DNA of 64,000 nt from an uncultured Flavobacteriaceae bacterium (GTDB lineage: Bacteria; Bacteroidota; Bacteroidia; Flavobacteriales; Flavobacteriaceae). Shown in pieces: positions 1 to 15,702 of this stretch (positions are counted from its first letter, which is position 1; every line of letters starts with the position of its first letter). Under the pieces are notes generated by a model, which saw only the letters and a program-made list of their open reading frames with translations, had not been told where the DNA came from and ran no database searches. A program made the position numbers and the translations under genes. The stretch is from positions 51,750 through 115,749 of the forward strand of contig CAJQLB010000007.1 in NCBI GenBank assembly GCA_905479065.1, given 5' to 3'.

Positions 1-1
1 C

Positions 2-343
2 GGTGTTGATACGGTTGCCTTAGAGAGCATGCTAATGGGTGCAGATGGCTGGATAGCTGGTTTGGTTTGTGCTTTTCCAAAAGAAACAGTTGCCATTTAT
101 GAATTACAAAAAGTAGGTCGTATTCAAGAGGCGATAGAAATTTATAGATGGTTTTTACCATTGTTAGAGTTAGATATAAATCCTAAATTAGTGCAAAATA
201 TAAAGTTAGCGGAGGTTGCTACTGGGATAGGGACTGAAAATGTGCGGGCACCACGTTTGCCACTATTTGGTAAAGAACGAGAAAAAGTTCTTGGTATTAT
301 TGAAAGAGGGTTACAAACAAGACCAACATTGCCACTATATTAA
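2..343 (+). CDS. C-terminal part of a dihydrodipicolinate synthase/N-acetylneuraminate lyase-family protein, probably 1-pyrroline-4-hydroxy-2-carboxylate deaminase
   Basis: Only the last 113 residues are in the window; the gene is open at the left edge and the reading frame starts at base 2. The segment contains a GADGW-type glycine turn and the terminal helices usual for DHDPS/NAL-family TIM-barrel lyases. Established knowledge: in trans-4-hydroxy-L-proline catabolism a DHDPS-family enzyme deaminates 1-pyrroline-4-hydroxy-2-carboxylate to alpha-ketoglutarate semialdehyde. The next gene is the matching semialdehyde dehydrogenase, and an epimerase and a D-amino-acid-type oxidoreductase follow, so this role is inferred over lysine-biosynthetic DapA. 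The active-site Lys and Tyr lie outside the window, so the assignment rests on context. Confidence 0.75.
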   Translation, partial: GVDTVALESMLMGADGWIAGLVCAFPKETVAIYELQKVGRIQEAIEIYRWFLPLLELDINPKLVQNIKLAEVATGIGTENVRAPRLPLFGKEREKVLGIIERGLQTRPTLPLY

Positions 344-495
344 AACGTGTAGGTGCCATTATAATAATATCTTTATGTTAGAAAAAGGATTAACATGTGA
401 GCATTGTAATAAATTATTAGAAAAAAATCAGTTTCAACTTAAATAATTCACAAACCCGTGAATGTAAAAGCGCATTTAAAAAGAATAAATCAAGA

Positions 496-2082
496 ATGAT
501 TACAGGAAAAAATTATATTGGAAATCAATTATCAGCTCAAGGGAACATTACGTTTAAAACGTTCAATCCTTTATTAAATATAGAAAATCAGTGGTACATT
601 ACCGAAGCATCTCAAAATGAGGTGAATAAAGCTGCTGAATTAGCTGCCGAAGCTTTTAAAACTTATGCTACAATTTCTGGAGTAAAAAAAGCACAATTTT
701 TAAGAGCAATAGCTGATGAAATTGAAGCTCTAGGTGATGAACTGTTAGAGGTGTATTCATCTGAAAGTGGACTTCCAAATGGTAGAGCTATGGGAGAGCG
801 AGGTAGAACCCTCGGACAATTACGTGCGTTCGCATCTCATGTGGAAGAAGGTAATTGGGTTGATGCATCTATTGATACGTCTCAGCCAGAAAGAACGCCA
901 TTTCCAAAAGTTGATTTACGTAAAATCAATGTACCATTGGGCCCAGTTGTAGTCTTTGGAGCATCTAATTTTCCATTTGCATTCTCAACAGCTGGAGGTG
1001 ATACGGCTGCAGCGTTAGCGGCAGGATGTCCAGTCTTAGTAAAATCACATCCAATGCATGCAGCTACGGGAGAAATGGTGAGTAGTGCTGTCATTAAAGC
1101 TGCTGAAAAAACAGGGATGCCTAATGGCGTCTTTTCAAATCTAAATTCGAGTGGAATTGAGGTTGGAAAACAATTGGTACGACATCCAATGGTCAAAGGA
1201 GTTGGATTTACAGGGAGTATTCGTGGTGGTCGTGCGTTGTATGATTTAGCAGCAAAACGAGAAGAGCCTATTCCAGTATTTGCTGAAATGGGAAGTGTAA
1301 ATCCAGTTATTTTATTGCCTAAAGCCTTAAATAATAGAGCAGAATCTATTGCACAAACTTATGCGGGTTCTATTACGTTGGGGACAGGTCAATTTTGCAC
1401 AAATCCAGGATTGATTCTTGCTATAAAATCTCAAGGGCTTACGAATTTTGTGAATATGTTAGCAGATGAGATTATAAAGTTTGATCCTTCATGCATGTTG
1501 CATCCAAATATCGAAGGAGCCTATGAGTCAAATAAATCAAAAATGCTGTCACAGCATGGATTGAAAGTACTAGCTGTCTATGAAAATGATGTCAAAGCTA
1601 ATCATGCTCGGCAAGCAGTGGCCACTGTAGAAGGTGCTACATTTTTAAATAATCCAACACTTCATCACGAAGTCTTTGGACCATTTTCATTAGTGGTGCA
1701 ATGTGAAAGTGAGCAACAATTAGAAGATATTATTTCTAATTTAGATGGACAACTTACAGGAACAATGATTTCAGATGATAATGAAATAGTAAATTATTCT
1801 AATCTTGTATCAGCACTTCAAAATAGAGTTGGACGAATTATTTTTAACGGTGTACCCACCGGGGTTGAGGTATGTCCTTCGATGCTTCATGGTGGGCCGT
1901 ACCCTGCCTCAACTGATAGTCGATTTACGGCAGTTGGTGTGAATTCAATAAAACGATTTGTTCGACCATTTAGTTTTCAGGATTGGCCAAATGATTTACT
2001 TCCAGAGGAGCTGAAAAATGATAATCCTTTAAATATTGTAAGAAATGTTAATGGAAATTTAACTACGAAAAAAATAGTGTAA
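496..2082 (+). CDS. Alpha-ketoglutaric semialdehyde dehydrogenase (aldehyde dehydrogenase, NADP+-type)
   Basis: A 528-residue aldehyde dehydrogenase of the longer 2,5-dioxovalerate dehydrogenase type. It probably oxidises alpha-ketoglutarate semialdehyde to 2-oxoglutarate in the cytosol, the last step of 4-hydroxyproline breakdown. Visible signatures are the cofactor-binding stretch around FGASNFPFAF, an FTGS motif, the general-base Glu264 in AEMGSVNP and the catalytic Cys301 in GTGQFCTNPG. No signal peptide is present. The gene lies 152 bases after the DHDPS-like gene and 12 bases before the next gene in the same train. The family also acts in sugar-acid pathways, but the epimerase and oxidoreductase nearby favour the hydroxyproline role. 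Confidence 0.85.
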   Translation: MITGKNYIGNQLSAQGNITFKTFNPLLNIENQWYITEASQNEVNKAAELAAEAFKTYATISGVKKAQFLRAIADEIEALGDELLEVYSSESGLPNGRAMGERGRTLGQLRAFASHVEEGNWVDASIDTSQPERTPFPKVDLRKINVPLGPVVVFGASNFPFAFSTAGGDTAAALAAGCPVLVKSHPMHAATGEMVSSAVIKAAEKTGMPNGVFSNLNSSGIEVGKQLVRHPMVKGVGFTGSIRGGRALYDLAAKREEPIPVFAEMGSVNPVILLPKALNNRAESIAQTYAGSITLGTGQFCTNPGLILAIKSQGLTNFVNMLADEIIKFDPSCMLHPNIEGAYESNKSKMLSQHGLKVLAVYENDVKANHARQAVATVEGATFLNNPTLHHEVFGPFSLVVQCESEQQLEDIISNLDGQLTGTMISDDNEIVNYSNLVSALQNRVGRIIFNGVPTGVEVCPSMLHGGPYPASTDSRFTAVGVNSIKRFVRPFSFQDWPNDLLPEELKNDNPLNIVRNVNGNLTTKKIV

Positions 2083-2094
2083 TTCTTTTGCCTT

Positions 2095-3816
2095 ATGAAT
2101 CAATTTAAAATTTTATTTGCCCTAATAGTAACAGGAACACTATCGTTTACCTATGGTTCTAATTCAGATAAATTAACTGCGATAATTGCGAAGTACGAGG
2201 CAGCTAGAAGTTATAAATTTGATAAATATGAGACTGTTGAAAACACCATTAAATACTATCAAAAAGAAGCAGATTTTGCAAAAAAATTAAAAAATGAATT
2301 GGTAAATGTTTCTGAAGAAGGTTTAACAAAAAGTGAAAAAATATCGAAAGAATTATTATTGTTTGTATTACAAGATAAAATGGATCAAAATACTTACAAG
2401 ACTTACTTAAATACCATTACCAATGAATCTGCTTTTCATTTAAATTTAAGTAGAATGGGAAAAACTGTATTCCAAAACAAGGAAGATGTCGCTAATTATT
2501 TAAAACGACTCAGCAAATTACCCCAGGAAATTGCATATAATTTTGACTTATTGAGAGCGTCGATCACAGCAAACATGTCACAACCTATGGCAGTTTTTAA
2601 TAATTATGATATAACCTATGAAAAGCATATTGTTGCCAATATCTATGACAGTGAATTTTATAAGCCATTTAAAAATTTGCCTAAATCCTTTAAGAAAAGT
2701 TATAAAGATTCAATTACCAGTGTTGCCAAAATTAGTATTAAAGAAAATGTTATTAATCAATACAAAAAGATTAAGATTTTTTTTAAAGACGAGTACTTCC
2801 CAAATACAAGGAAGGAATTAGGGATTTCTTCTATTCCAAACGGCAAAGAGTTTTATCAAAATAGGATTAATTATTTTACAACAAGTACTCAATACACTGC
2901 AGAAGATATCCATCAAATCGGATTGAAAGAGGTTGCAAGGATTAAATCAGAAATGCAAAAAATAATTGTGGATTTAGATTTTGACGGATCCTTTGAAGAT
3001 TTTATAGAATTTCTTAGAACAGATGAACAATTCTATCCAAAAACAGCTGAGGAGCTTCTCATGTTTGCCCGTGATATTTCTAAAAGGATAGATGCTGAGT
3101 TACCCAAATTCTTTATGACTTTACCCCGTAAACCTTATGGTGTTGTTCCGGTTCCAGCAGATCTTGCTCCCAATTATACAGGAGGAAGATATTCGGGGTC
3201 ATACGATAGTAGGACTGCTGGGTTTTATTGGGTAAATACTTACAATTTGTCAAGTAGAACCCTCTACACAATTCCTGCTTTGACAGCACATGAAGCTGTT
3301 CCAGGACATCATCTGCAAATATCTTTAAATAATGAATTACCCAAAACAATTCCTTCTTTTCGAAGACAATTATATTTGTCAGCCTATGGAGAGGGTTGGG
3401 GCTTATATTCTGAATACTTGGCTGAAGAAATGGGGATATACACAACACCCTATGAAAAGTTTGGACAGTTAACTTACGAGATGTGGCGGGCCTGCAGATT
3501 GGTTGTTGATACAGGGGTTCATGCAAAAGGCTGGACAAGGCAGCAAATGCTGAATTATATGGCAGCTAATACCGCTTTATCAATGCATGAAGTAACAACA
3601 GAGACCGATCGTTACATATCGTGGCCAGGCCAGGCATTATCTTACAAAATAGGCGAAATTAAAATAAGAGAACTCCGCCAAAAGGCAGAAAAAGCCTTAG
3701 GAAGTAAATTTGATATCCGTGAATTTCATGAAGTGATTTTAGAGGAAGGTACGGTGACACTTTCTATCATGGAAAATCGAATGGATAATTACATACAGTA
3801 TAAATTAAATGAGTAG
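2095..3816 (+). CDS. DUF885-family zinc metallopeptidase, exported
   Basis: A 573-residue protein beginning with a Lys-containing N-terminus and a hydrophobic signal peptide of about 22 residues, so it is probably periplasmic. The C-terminal half holds the DUF885 core: HEAVPGHH at residues 399-406 and a downstream GEGWGLYSE segment that supplies the likely third ligand, as in gluzincin-like peptidases. DUF885 proteins are poorly characterised putative peptidases. Placed between the semialdehyde dehydrogenase and the hydroxyproline epimerase, overlapping the latter by 8 bases, it may release hydroxyproline-containing peptides or amino acids; this role is inference. Confidence 0.75.
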   Translation: MNQFKILFALIVTGTLSFTYGSNSDKLTAIIAKYEAARSYKFDKYETVENTIKYYQKEADFAKKLKNELVNVSEEGLTKSEKISKELLLFVLQDKMDQNTYKTYLNTITNESAFHLNLSRMGKTVFQNKEDVANYLKRLSKLPQEIAYNFDLLRASITANMSQPMAVFNNYDITYEKHIVANIYDSEFYKPFKNLPKSFKKSYKDSITSVAKISIKENVINQYKKIKIFFKDEYFPNTRKELGISSIPNGKEFYQNRINYFTTSTQYTAEDIHQIGLKEVARIKSEMQKIIVDLDFDGSFEDFIEFLRTDEQFYPKTAEELLMFARDISKRIDAELPKFFMTLPRKPYGVVPVPADLAPNYTGGRYSGSYDSRTAGFYWVNTYNLSSRTLYTIPALTAHEAVPGHHLQISLNNELPKTIPSFRRQLYLSAYGEGWGLYSEYLAEEMGIYTTPYEKFGQLTYEMWRACRLVVDTGVHAKGWTRQQMLNYMAANTALSMHEVTTETDRYISWPGQALSYKIGEIKIRELRQKAEKALGSKFDIREFHEVILEEGTVTLSIMENRMDNYIQYKLNE

Positions 3817-4816
3817 GACAAAATTTGTTTGTATAGATGGACACACTTGTGGTAATCCTGTTCGTGTTGTGACTGAGGGGCATCCCAACCTTGTTGGTGT
3901 ATCAATGAGTGAAAAGCGTCAGGATTTTCTTGAAAATTTTGATTGGATACGTAAAGGACTGATGTTTGAGCCACGGGGTCATGACATGATGAGTGGTAGT
4001 TTTCTGTTTCCACCTCATAATCCAGAAAATGACATTGCTATTTTGTTTATTGAAACTTCAGGTTGTCTCCCGATGTGTGGTCACGGAACAATCGGTACAA
4101 TAACGATCGCCATTGAAGAAGAGTTAATACAACCAAAAGTTCCTGGAAAAATTAGAATGGAAGCCCCTGCTGGAGTAGTTGAAATTGAGTACCACGAAAC
4201 AAATGGAAAAGTTGAGTGGGTAAAATTGAGAAATGTTAAAAGTTTTTTAGCAGCAGAGAATTTAACAATAGATTGTCCTGAATTAGGTGAAATCACCTTT
4301 GATGTGGCTTATGGAGGGAATTATTATGCAATTGTAGATCCTCAATCAAACTTTACAGGAATACAAGATTTTACAGCAAGTACCATTATTCAATATTCCC
4401 AAGTGATAAGAGAACGAATTAATTTGAAGTACCCAAATGCATTTATTCATCCTGAAAATGACACCATTCGAGATGTGACACATTTGTTATGGACTGGAGA
4501 TCCTTTAGATCCGACATCGTCGGGTAGAAATGCCGTATTTTATGGTGACAAAGCTATTGATCGGTCACCTTGTGGAACAGGAACATCTGCACGATTAGCT
4601 CAATTATTTTCAAAAGGAAAGATAAAAATAGGTGAGTCATTTACGCATGAAAGTTTTATAGGGAGTAAATTTATTGGCCGTGTAGAACAAGACGCTATAG
4701 TTGGTGATAAAAACGCCATTATTCCAAGCATTCAGGGATGGGCAAAAGTATATGGATACAATACTATTTACATTGATGATAATGACCCATATGCGCATGG
4801 ATTTCAGGTGATTTAG
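3809..4816 (+). CDS. 4-hydroxyproline 2-epimerase (proline racemase family, Cys/Cys type)
   Basis: A 335-residue member of the proline racemase family. It converts trans-4-hydroxy-L-proline to cis-4-hydroxy-D-proline with two catalytic cysteines. Both are visible: Cys90 in MCGHG and Cys255 in DRSPCGTGTSA. The first catalytic block and the DRSPCGTG block are intact and the length is typical. Proline racemase has the same pair, but the neighbours (FAD oxidoreductase, DHDPS-family lyase, semialdehyde dehydrogenase) point to hydroxyproline epimerase. The start overlaps the upstream peptidase gene by 8 bases, so co-translation is likely. A paralogue with a Thr in place of the second Cys lies on the other strand at 15703-16770. 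Confidence 0.88.
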   Translation: MSRTKFVCIDGHTCGNPVRVVTEGHPNLVGVSMSEKRQDFLENFDWIRKGLMFEPRGHDMMSGSFLFPPHNPENDIAILFIETSGCLPMCGHGTIGTITIAIEEELIQPKVPGKIRMEAPAGVVEIEYHETNGKVEWVKLRNVKSFLAAENLTIDCPELGEITFDVAYGGNYYAIVDPQSNFTGIQDFTASTIIQYSQVIRERINLKYPNAFIHPENDTIRDVTHLLWTGDPLDPTSSGRNAVFYGDKAIDRSPCGTGTSARLAQLFSKGKIKIGESFTHESFIGSKFIGRVEQDAIVGDKNAIIPSIQGWAKVYGYNTIYIDDNDPYAHGFQVI

Positions 4817-4844
4817 AGTTTTATGATAGTGTAAAAATAGAGTC

Positions 4845-6092
4845 ATGAGTAAAAGTGTATTAGTTGTTGGAGGTGGAATTATTGGATTAAGTTCTGCCTA
4901 TTATCTCAATAAAGCGGGTCACCATGTGACAGTCGTAGATCAATCAAATCTTGATGCAGGAGCATCTTATGTGAATGCCGGCTATTTGTCCCCGAGCCAT
5001 TTGATTCCCTTGTCAGCCCCGGGAGTTATGAAAAAAGGTTTAAAATGGATGTTCAATCCTGCCAGCCCGTTATATATAAAACCACGCTTTGATTTAGACT
5101 TTTTGCGCTGGTCTTGGGCATTTAATAAGTCTTGCAATCTGAAGCATGTGCAAAAAGCAGCCCCAGTAATTCGTGATATTTCTCTCCTGAGTCAGGAGCT
5201 TATGACTGATATAAAAAAAGATCCAAGCTTTACATTTCATTATCAAAAAAAAGGACTTTTCATGTTATGTCAAACAGAAAAAATGTTGGAGGAAGAACTA
5301 GAAGTTGCTAAATATGCTGTTGAATTAGGTCTGGCAGCAAAAGAGGTTAGTCGACTCGAAATTCAGCAAATGGAACCGGATGTAAATATAAATGCTATTG
5401 GAGCGGCTTATTTTGAGTGTGACCATCATTCTACGCCTCAAGAATTTATGACAGAACTCAAAGCATATTTAACAAATGCTGGTGTTAACATATATGCAAA
5501 TGAAAAAGTTTTGGATATTGTATTGAAGAATCATGGTGTAGAATCTATTATAACGAGTAATCGTGCATTTAAGCCTGATGAAATAGTTATGGCCGCGGGA
5601 TCTTGGAGTGCCTTATTGGCAAAAAAATTAGGTGTCAAATTATTGCTTCAAGCAGGGAAGGGATATCGTATTAATACAGAAAGAGAAACAGGAATTAAGA
5701 TTCCAGCTATTTTAGCAGAGGCAAAGGCAGCCGTAACACCAATGAATGGTTTTACCCGATTTGCAGGGACTATGGAAATTGCAGGAATCAATCATGACAT
5801 TAATAAAGTTCGTGTTGAAGCAATCGCTAAAGCTGCCACTCAATATTATCCTGATGTAAAACTAACTGTTGAAGAAATTGGTGATGCAGCATGTGGTTTA
5901 CGCCCTGTGACTCCAGACGGTTTGCCGTATATTGGAAAATCAAAAAAGTGTAATAACTTGACTATTGCCGCAGGTCATGCAATGATGGGGTGGAGCATGA
6001 GCACAGCTACTGGGAAATTAGTATCGGAGATTATTTCAACTAAAAAGCCATCTTTGAATTTAGAGTTTTTTAACCCTGACAGAAAATTTTAA
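4845..6092 (+). CDS. FAD-dependent D-amino-acid oxidoreductase, probable D-hydroxyproline dehydrogenase
   Basis: A 415-residue DAO/DadA-type flavoprotein. The dinucleotide-binding motif VVGGGIIGLSSAYYL lies at the N-terminus and the C-terminal AAGHAMMGWSMS segment matches the FAD-contacting end of the fold. It would oxidise cis-4-hydroxy-D-proline to 1-pyrroline-4-hydroxy-2-carboxylate, the substrate of the DHDPS-family deaminase at the left edge. It follows the epimerase by 28 bases and precedes an Xaa-Pro peptidase by 2 bases. D-amino acid dehydrogenase of broader specificity is the alternative. The electron acceptor cannot be read from sequence. Confidence 0.82.
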   Translation: MSKSVLVVGGGIIGLSSAYYLNKAGHHVTVVDQSNLDAGASYVNAGYLSPSHLIPLSAPGVMKKGLKWMFNPASPLYIKPRFDLDFLRWSWAFNKSCNLKHVQKAAPVIRDISLLSQELMTDIKKDPSFTFHYQKKGLFMLCQTEKMLEEELEVAKYAVELGLAAKEVSRLEIQQMEPDVNINAIGAAYFECDHHSTPQEFMTELKAYLTNAGVNIYANEKVLDIVLKNHGVESIITSNRAFKPDEIVMAAGSWSALLAKKLGVKLLLQAGKGYRINTERETGIKIPAILAEAKAAVTPMNGFTRFAGTMEIAGINHDINKVRVEAIAKAATQYYPDVKLTVEEIGDAACGLRPVTPDGLPYIGKSKKCNNLTIAAGHAMMGWSMSTATGKLVSEIISTKKPSLNLEFFNPDRKF

Positions 6093-6094
6093 CC

Positions 6095-7393
6095 ATGAGA
6101 TATCATAAAATTCCAAACTCACTGTTCAAAGAAAACAGGATTAGGTTTGTTTCTAAAATGTTACCAAACACAATTGCAATTTTAACATCCAATGATGTTA
6201 AACACAACAACGCTGATGATGTTATGGGTTTTACTCAAAATAATGATTTGTTTTATTTAAGTGGAATTGATCAAGAAGATACTCTTTTGGTGTTGTACCC
6301 AGACGCGATAAAGGAAGAAAATAAGGTTATTTTATTTGTTTCAGAGACTAACGAACATACAAAAATTTGGGATGGTGAGAGACTTTCTAAAGAGCAATCA
6401 ATCCATATTTCAGGAATAACACGTATTGAATGGAGGCATGATTTTGAAAAGCTATTGCAGTATATGGCTTTTGAGGCTGATGGTTTTTATTTGGGTCACA
6501 ATGAACACATTAAGAGAGTTACCAAACATCAAGAAACTCAACAGGACAGGATGATTAAATGGTGCAAACAAAAATATCCTTTGCATGAATATTATCGCGC
6601 TGCTAAAATCACACGAGAGCTGCGTCCATATAAGTCGAAAGAAGAAATTAATCTAATTCAAAAAGCTATAGCGATTAGTGTACAAGGTTTTATACGTATT
6701 TTAAAAACAACACAACCACATATTAAGGAATATGAGTTAGAAGCAGAGCTTACACATAATCTTATTAAATCTGGAGCATCGAGGCATGCTTTTAAGCCAA
6801 TAGTTGCCTCGGGTAAAAATGCTTGTATTTTGCATTACAATACCAACCATGATACTTGTCAAGATGATGACATGATATTATTGGATTTTGGTGTTTGTTA
6901 TGCAAATTATAATAGTGATACCACTCGTTGTGTTCCAGTAAACGGAAAGTTTTCTAAGCGTCAAAGAGAAGTGTATAACGCGGTCTTGTATTGTTTGAAA
7001 GAAGGGAGTAAAATGCTAAAACCTAGAGTTGCTCATGCTGATTATGAGAAGAACATGGTGAATTTAGTTGAATCACAACTGGTTAAATTAGGTTTATTTA
7101 CGCACGAAGATATTGCAAATCAAAACCCAAAAAAACCTTTGTACAAGAAATATTTTATGCACGGGACAGCACATTTTATCGGTTTAGACGTTCATGATGT
7201 TGGGCTATATAAGACCATAGAGGAAGGCATGGTATTTACATGTGAACCAGGAATTTACATTATTGAAGAAGGTATTGGATGTCGGTTAGAAAATAATTAT
7301 TTGATAACAAGCAACGGCAATATTAATTTGACAGAAACAATGCCTATTGAGGCCAGTGATATAGAGGATTTAATGACAAATAAAGTAACCTAA
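6095..7393 (+). CDS. Xaa-Pro aminopeptidase, M24B family
   Basis: A 432-residue aminopeptidase P with an N-terminal AMP_N-type domain (about residues 1-170) and a C-terminal pita-bread domain. Metal-binding residues are visible in LDFGVCYANYNSDTTR (two Asp), HGTAHFIGLDVHD (His), CEPGIYI (Glu) and RLENNY (Glu). No signal peptide is present, so it should be cytosolic. It removes N-terminal residues in front of proline or hydroxyproline. The gene is 2 bases downstream of the D-hydroxyproline oxidoreductase and overlaps the next M24 gene by one base (TAATG), showing tight coupling to the hydroxyproline pathway. Confidence 0.87.
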   Translation: MRYHKIPNSLFKENRIRFVSKMLPNTIAILTSNDVKHNNADDVMGFTQNNDLFYLSGIDQEDTLLVLYPDAIKEENKVILFVSETNEHTKIWDGERLSKEQSIHISGITRIEWRHDFEKLLQYMAFEADGFYLGHNEHIKRVTKHQETQQDRMIKWCKQKYPLHEYYRAAKITRELRPYKSKEEINLIQKAIAISVQGFIRILKTTQPHIKEYELEAELTHNLIKSGASRHAFKPIVASGKNACILHYNTNHDTCQDDDMILLDFGVCYANYNSDTTRCVPVNGKFSKRQREVYNAVLYCLKEGSKMLKPRVAHADYEKNMVNLVESQLVKLGLFTHEDIANQNPKKPLYKKYFMHGTAHFIGLDVHDVGLYKTIEEGMVFTCEPGIYIIEEGIGCRLENNYLITSNGNINLTETMPIEASDIEDLMTNKVT

Positions 7394-8601
7394 TGAAGGG
7401 AATAGGAGGGTCAACTATAGAAAAAGAATTGGATGCAATTGAACCAATTGCTCATTTAATAAAACCAATAAAAAAAGAAGAGTTTCAGAAACGAATTGAT
7501 AAGGCTTGTGGCCTAATGAAAGAGCAAAATGCTTCAGCGATGTACCTGCATGCTGGAACAAATTTATACTACTTTACTGGGATGCGGTGGTCTGCAAGTG
7601 AGCGGATGGTTGGAGCTGTTTTATTTAGTAATGGTCGTTTAGTTTATATCGCTCCTAAATTTGAAAAAGGAACAATCCTTGATTTTATGCTCATTCATGG
7701 CGATGTAGAATGCTGGGAAGAACACGAAAGCCCATTTTCCTTGCTTGGAAGTATATTGGGCGTCAATAATAATAATGAAATAGATGTTTATATTGATGAA
7801 ATAACACCATTTTTTATTTCTGATGGTATTATAAAAGCAAATTCTAATTTAAATTTAAAAAATGCCACATCTATTATTGCCTCGTGCAGAATGATAAAAT
7901 CTCTCAAAGAGATTTCAATCATGCAGTACGCCATGAACATCACACTTGAAGTACAAAAAGCTGTTGCACGAATAATGAGAGTTGGAATAAGTGCCGCCGA
8001 AGTGGTTGATTTTATCAATGAGGCACACAAACGTTACGGCATCGAATCTGGATCCTATTTTTGTATCGTTTTATTTGGGGTAGATTCATCATTTCCACAC
8101 GGTGTAAGAATGCCAAAAAAACTAGAAATGAATGATGTGGTTTTAGTCGATACAGGATGTGTACTTCATGATTATATTTCAGATATTACTAGAACCTATG
8201 TTTTTGGAGAAGTAAATGATGAACAACGACGAATTTGGAATATTGAAAAAGAAGCACAGATAGCTGCCTTCAATGCTTCTCAAATTGGAAGATCTTGTGC
8301 GTCAGTGGACGATGCTTCAAGACAGATTCTTGAGGAACACGGTTTGGGACCAGATTATACACTGCCTGGATTACCACATAGAACGGGTCACGGTATTGGT
8401 TTGGATATTCATGAGTACCCTTACATAGTTCGCGGAAATAAGACCATATTAAAAGCAGGTATGTGTTTTAGTAATGAACCTATGATATGTGTTCCAAATA
8501 AATTTGGAATAAGACTAGAAGACCATATTTATATGACAAAAAACGGTCCAAAGTGGTTTACTGAACCAGCACACTCTATCGAAAATCCGTTTGGTAATTA
8601 G
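7393..8601 (+). CDS. M24-family Xaa-Pro peptidase (prolidase-like)
   Basis: A 402-residue M24 peptidase, shorter than and only distantly similar to its upstream neighbour. An N-terminal creatinase-like domain is followed by the catalytic domain with VDTGCVLHDYISDITRTY (two Asp), HRTGHGIGLDIHE (His), NEPMI (Glu) and LEDHIYM (Glu). This set of ligands is complete. It probably cleaves dipeptides or short peptides with proline or hydroxyproline in second position, in the cytosol. It ends the plus-strand train and its stop lies 9 bases from the stop of the convergent GNAT gene, with no obvious terminator between. Confidence 0.83.
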   Translation: MKGIGGSTIEKELDAIEPIAHLIKPIKKEEFQKRIDKACGLMKEQNASAMYLHAGTNLYYFTGMRWSASERMVGAVLFSNGRLVYIAPKFEKGTILDFMLIHGDVECWEEHESPFSLLGSILGVNNNNEIDVYIDEITPFFISDGIIKANSNLNLKNATSIIASCRMIKSLKEISIMQYAMNITLEVQKAVARIMRVGISAAEVVDFINEAHKRYGIESGSYFCIVLFGVDSSFPHGVRMPKKLEMNDVVLVDTGCVLHDYISDITRTYVFGEVNDEQRRIWNIEKEAQIAAFNASQIGRSCASVDDASRQILEEHGLGPDYTLPGLPHRTGHGIGLDIHEYPYIVRGNKTILKAGMCFSNEPMICVPNKFGIRLEDHIYMTKNGPKWFTEPAHSIENPFGN

Positions 8602-8610
8602 ACTTAGCAA

Positions 8611-9084
8611 TTAAATATTCAAATCTTTTATATTCATGCGCATGTTAATAAGATGCTTTAACATGCCAGCCTTTTCATAGGCTCTTATGGCAGATGTATT
8701 TTGATCATACACGTCCAATCTAATTTCAAAGACACCTTTTGTTTTACACCATTTTAAGAGTGCGTCCATAATTAATTTATTATATCCGTTTCCTCTGTGG
8801 TTTTCAGGAACATACATGAACCCTAAATAGCCTTGTTTGGCGTATTTTATATAATGTTTATTTTTTTTAATTTTTGCGTATCCAGAGGCAACTAATTCAT
8901 TATTTAGTTCAACGACAAATAAAATTGAATTCTTATTTTTTATTATTTCAGATAAATCATAGTAGACGACCCTTCCCTCGTTGATGGTAGAATCCATAGG
9001 TCTTTCAGCATTAACAAGACCTTCCATAAAAACCATTAAGTTCGGAAGATCTTTATTCGTTGCTTTTCTTACAAGTGTTTTCAT
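8611..9084 (-). CDS. GNAT-family N-acetyltransferase
   Basis: A 157-residue protein with the GNAT core: a GYLGFMYVPENHRGNG segment that carries the acetyl-CoA-binding R/Q-x-x-G-x-G/A-type turn, and a C-terminal IRLDVYDQNTSAIRAYEKAG strand-helix typical of the family. The acceptor substrate is unknown. It is the last gene of the minus-strand train and starts 3 bases after the DUF4440 lipoprotein gene. An acetylation step on an amino acid or amine derived from the island is possible but not supported by sequence. Confidence 0.75.
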   Translation of the reverse strand: MKTLVRKATNKDLPNLMVFMEGLVNAERPMDSTINEGRVVYYDLSEIIKNKNSILFVVELNNELVASGYAKIKKNKHYIKYAKQGYLGFMYVPENHRGNGYNKLIMDALLKWCKTKGVFEIRLDVYDQNTSAIRAYEKAGMLKHLINMRMNIKDLNI

Positions 9085-9087
9085 AGA

Positions 9088-15658
<6,571 letters not shown>

Positions 15659-15702
15659 TTAAATTAAAATTGTCTGGGAAGATTGCACTACAAATTACAT
15701 TT

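Noticed and set aside
2..343. Lysine-biosynthetic dapA
   Set aside because: The neighbours form a 4-hydroxyproline pathway that needs a DHDPS-family deaminase, and the key residues lie outside the window.
240..446. An overlapping ORF with HVCH and CEHC pairs at the end of the DHDPS-like gene
   Set aside because: Most of it lies in another frame of the DHDPS-family gene; only the tail in the spacer has any independent interest.
882..1196. A minus-strand ORF of 104 codons
   Set aside because: It is antisense to the conserved aldehyde dehydrogenase and has no family pattern.
3113..3538. A minus-strand ORF of 141 codons
   Set aside because: It is antisense to the catalytic part of the DUF885 gene and unlike a real protein in composition.
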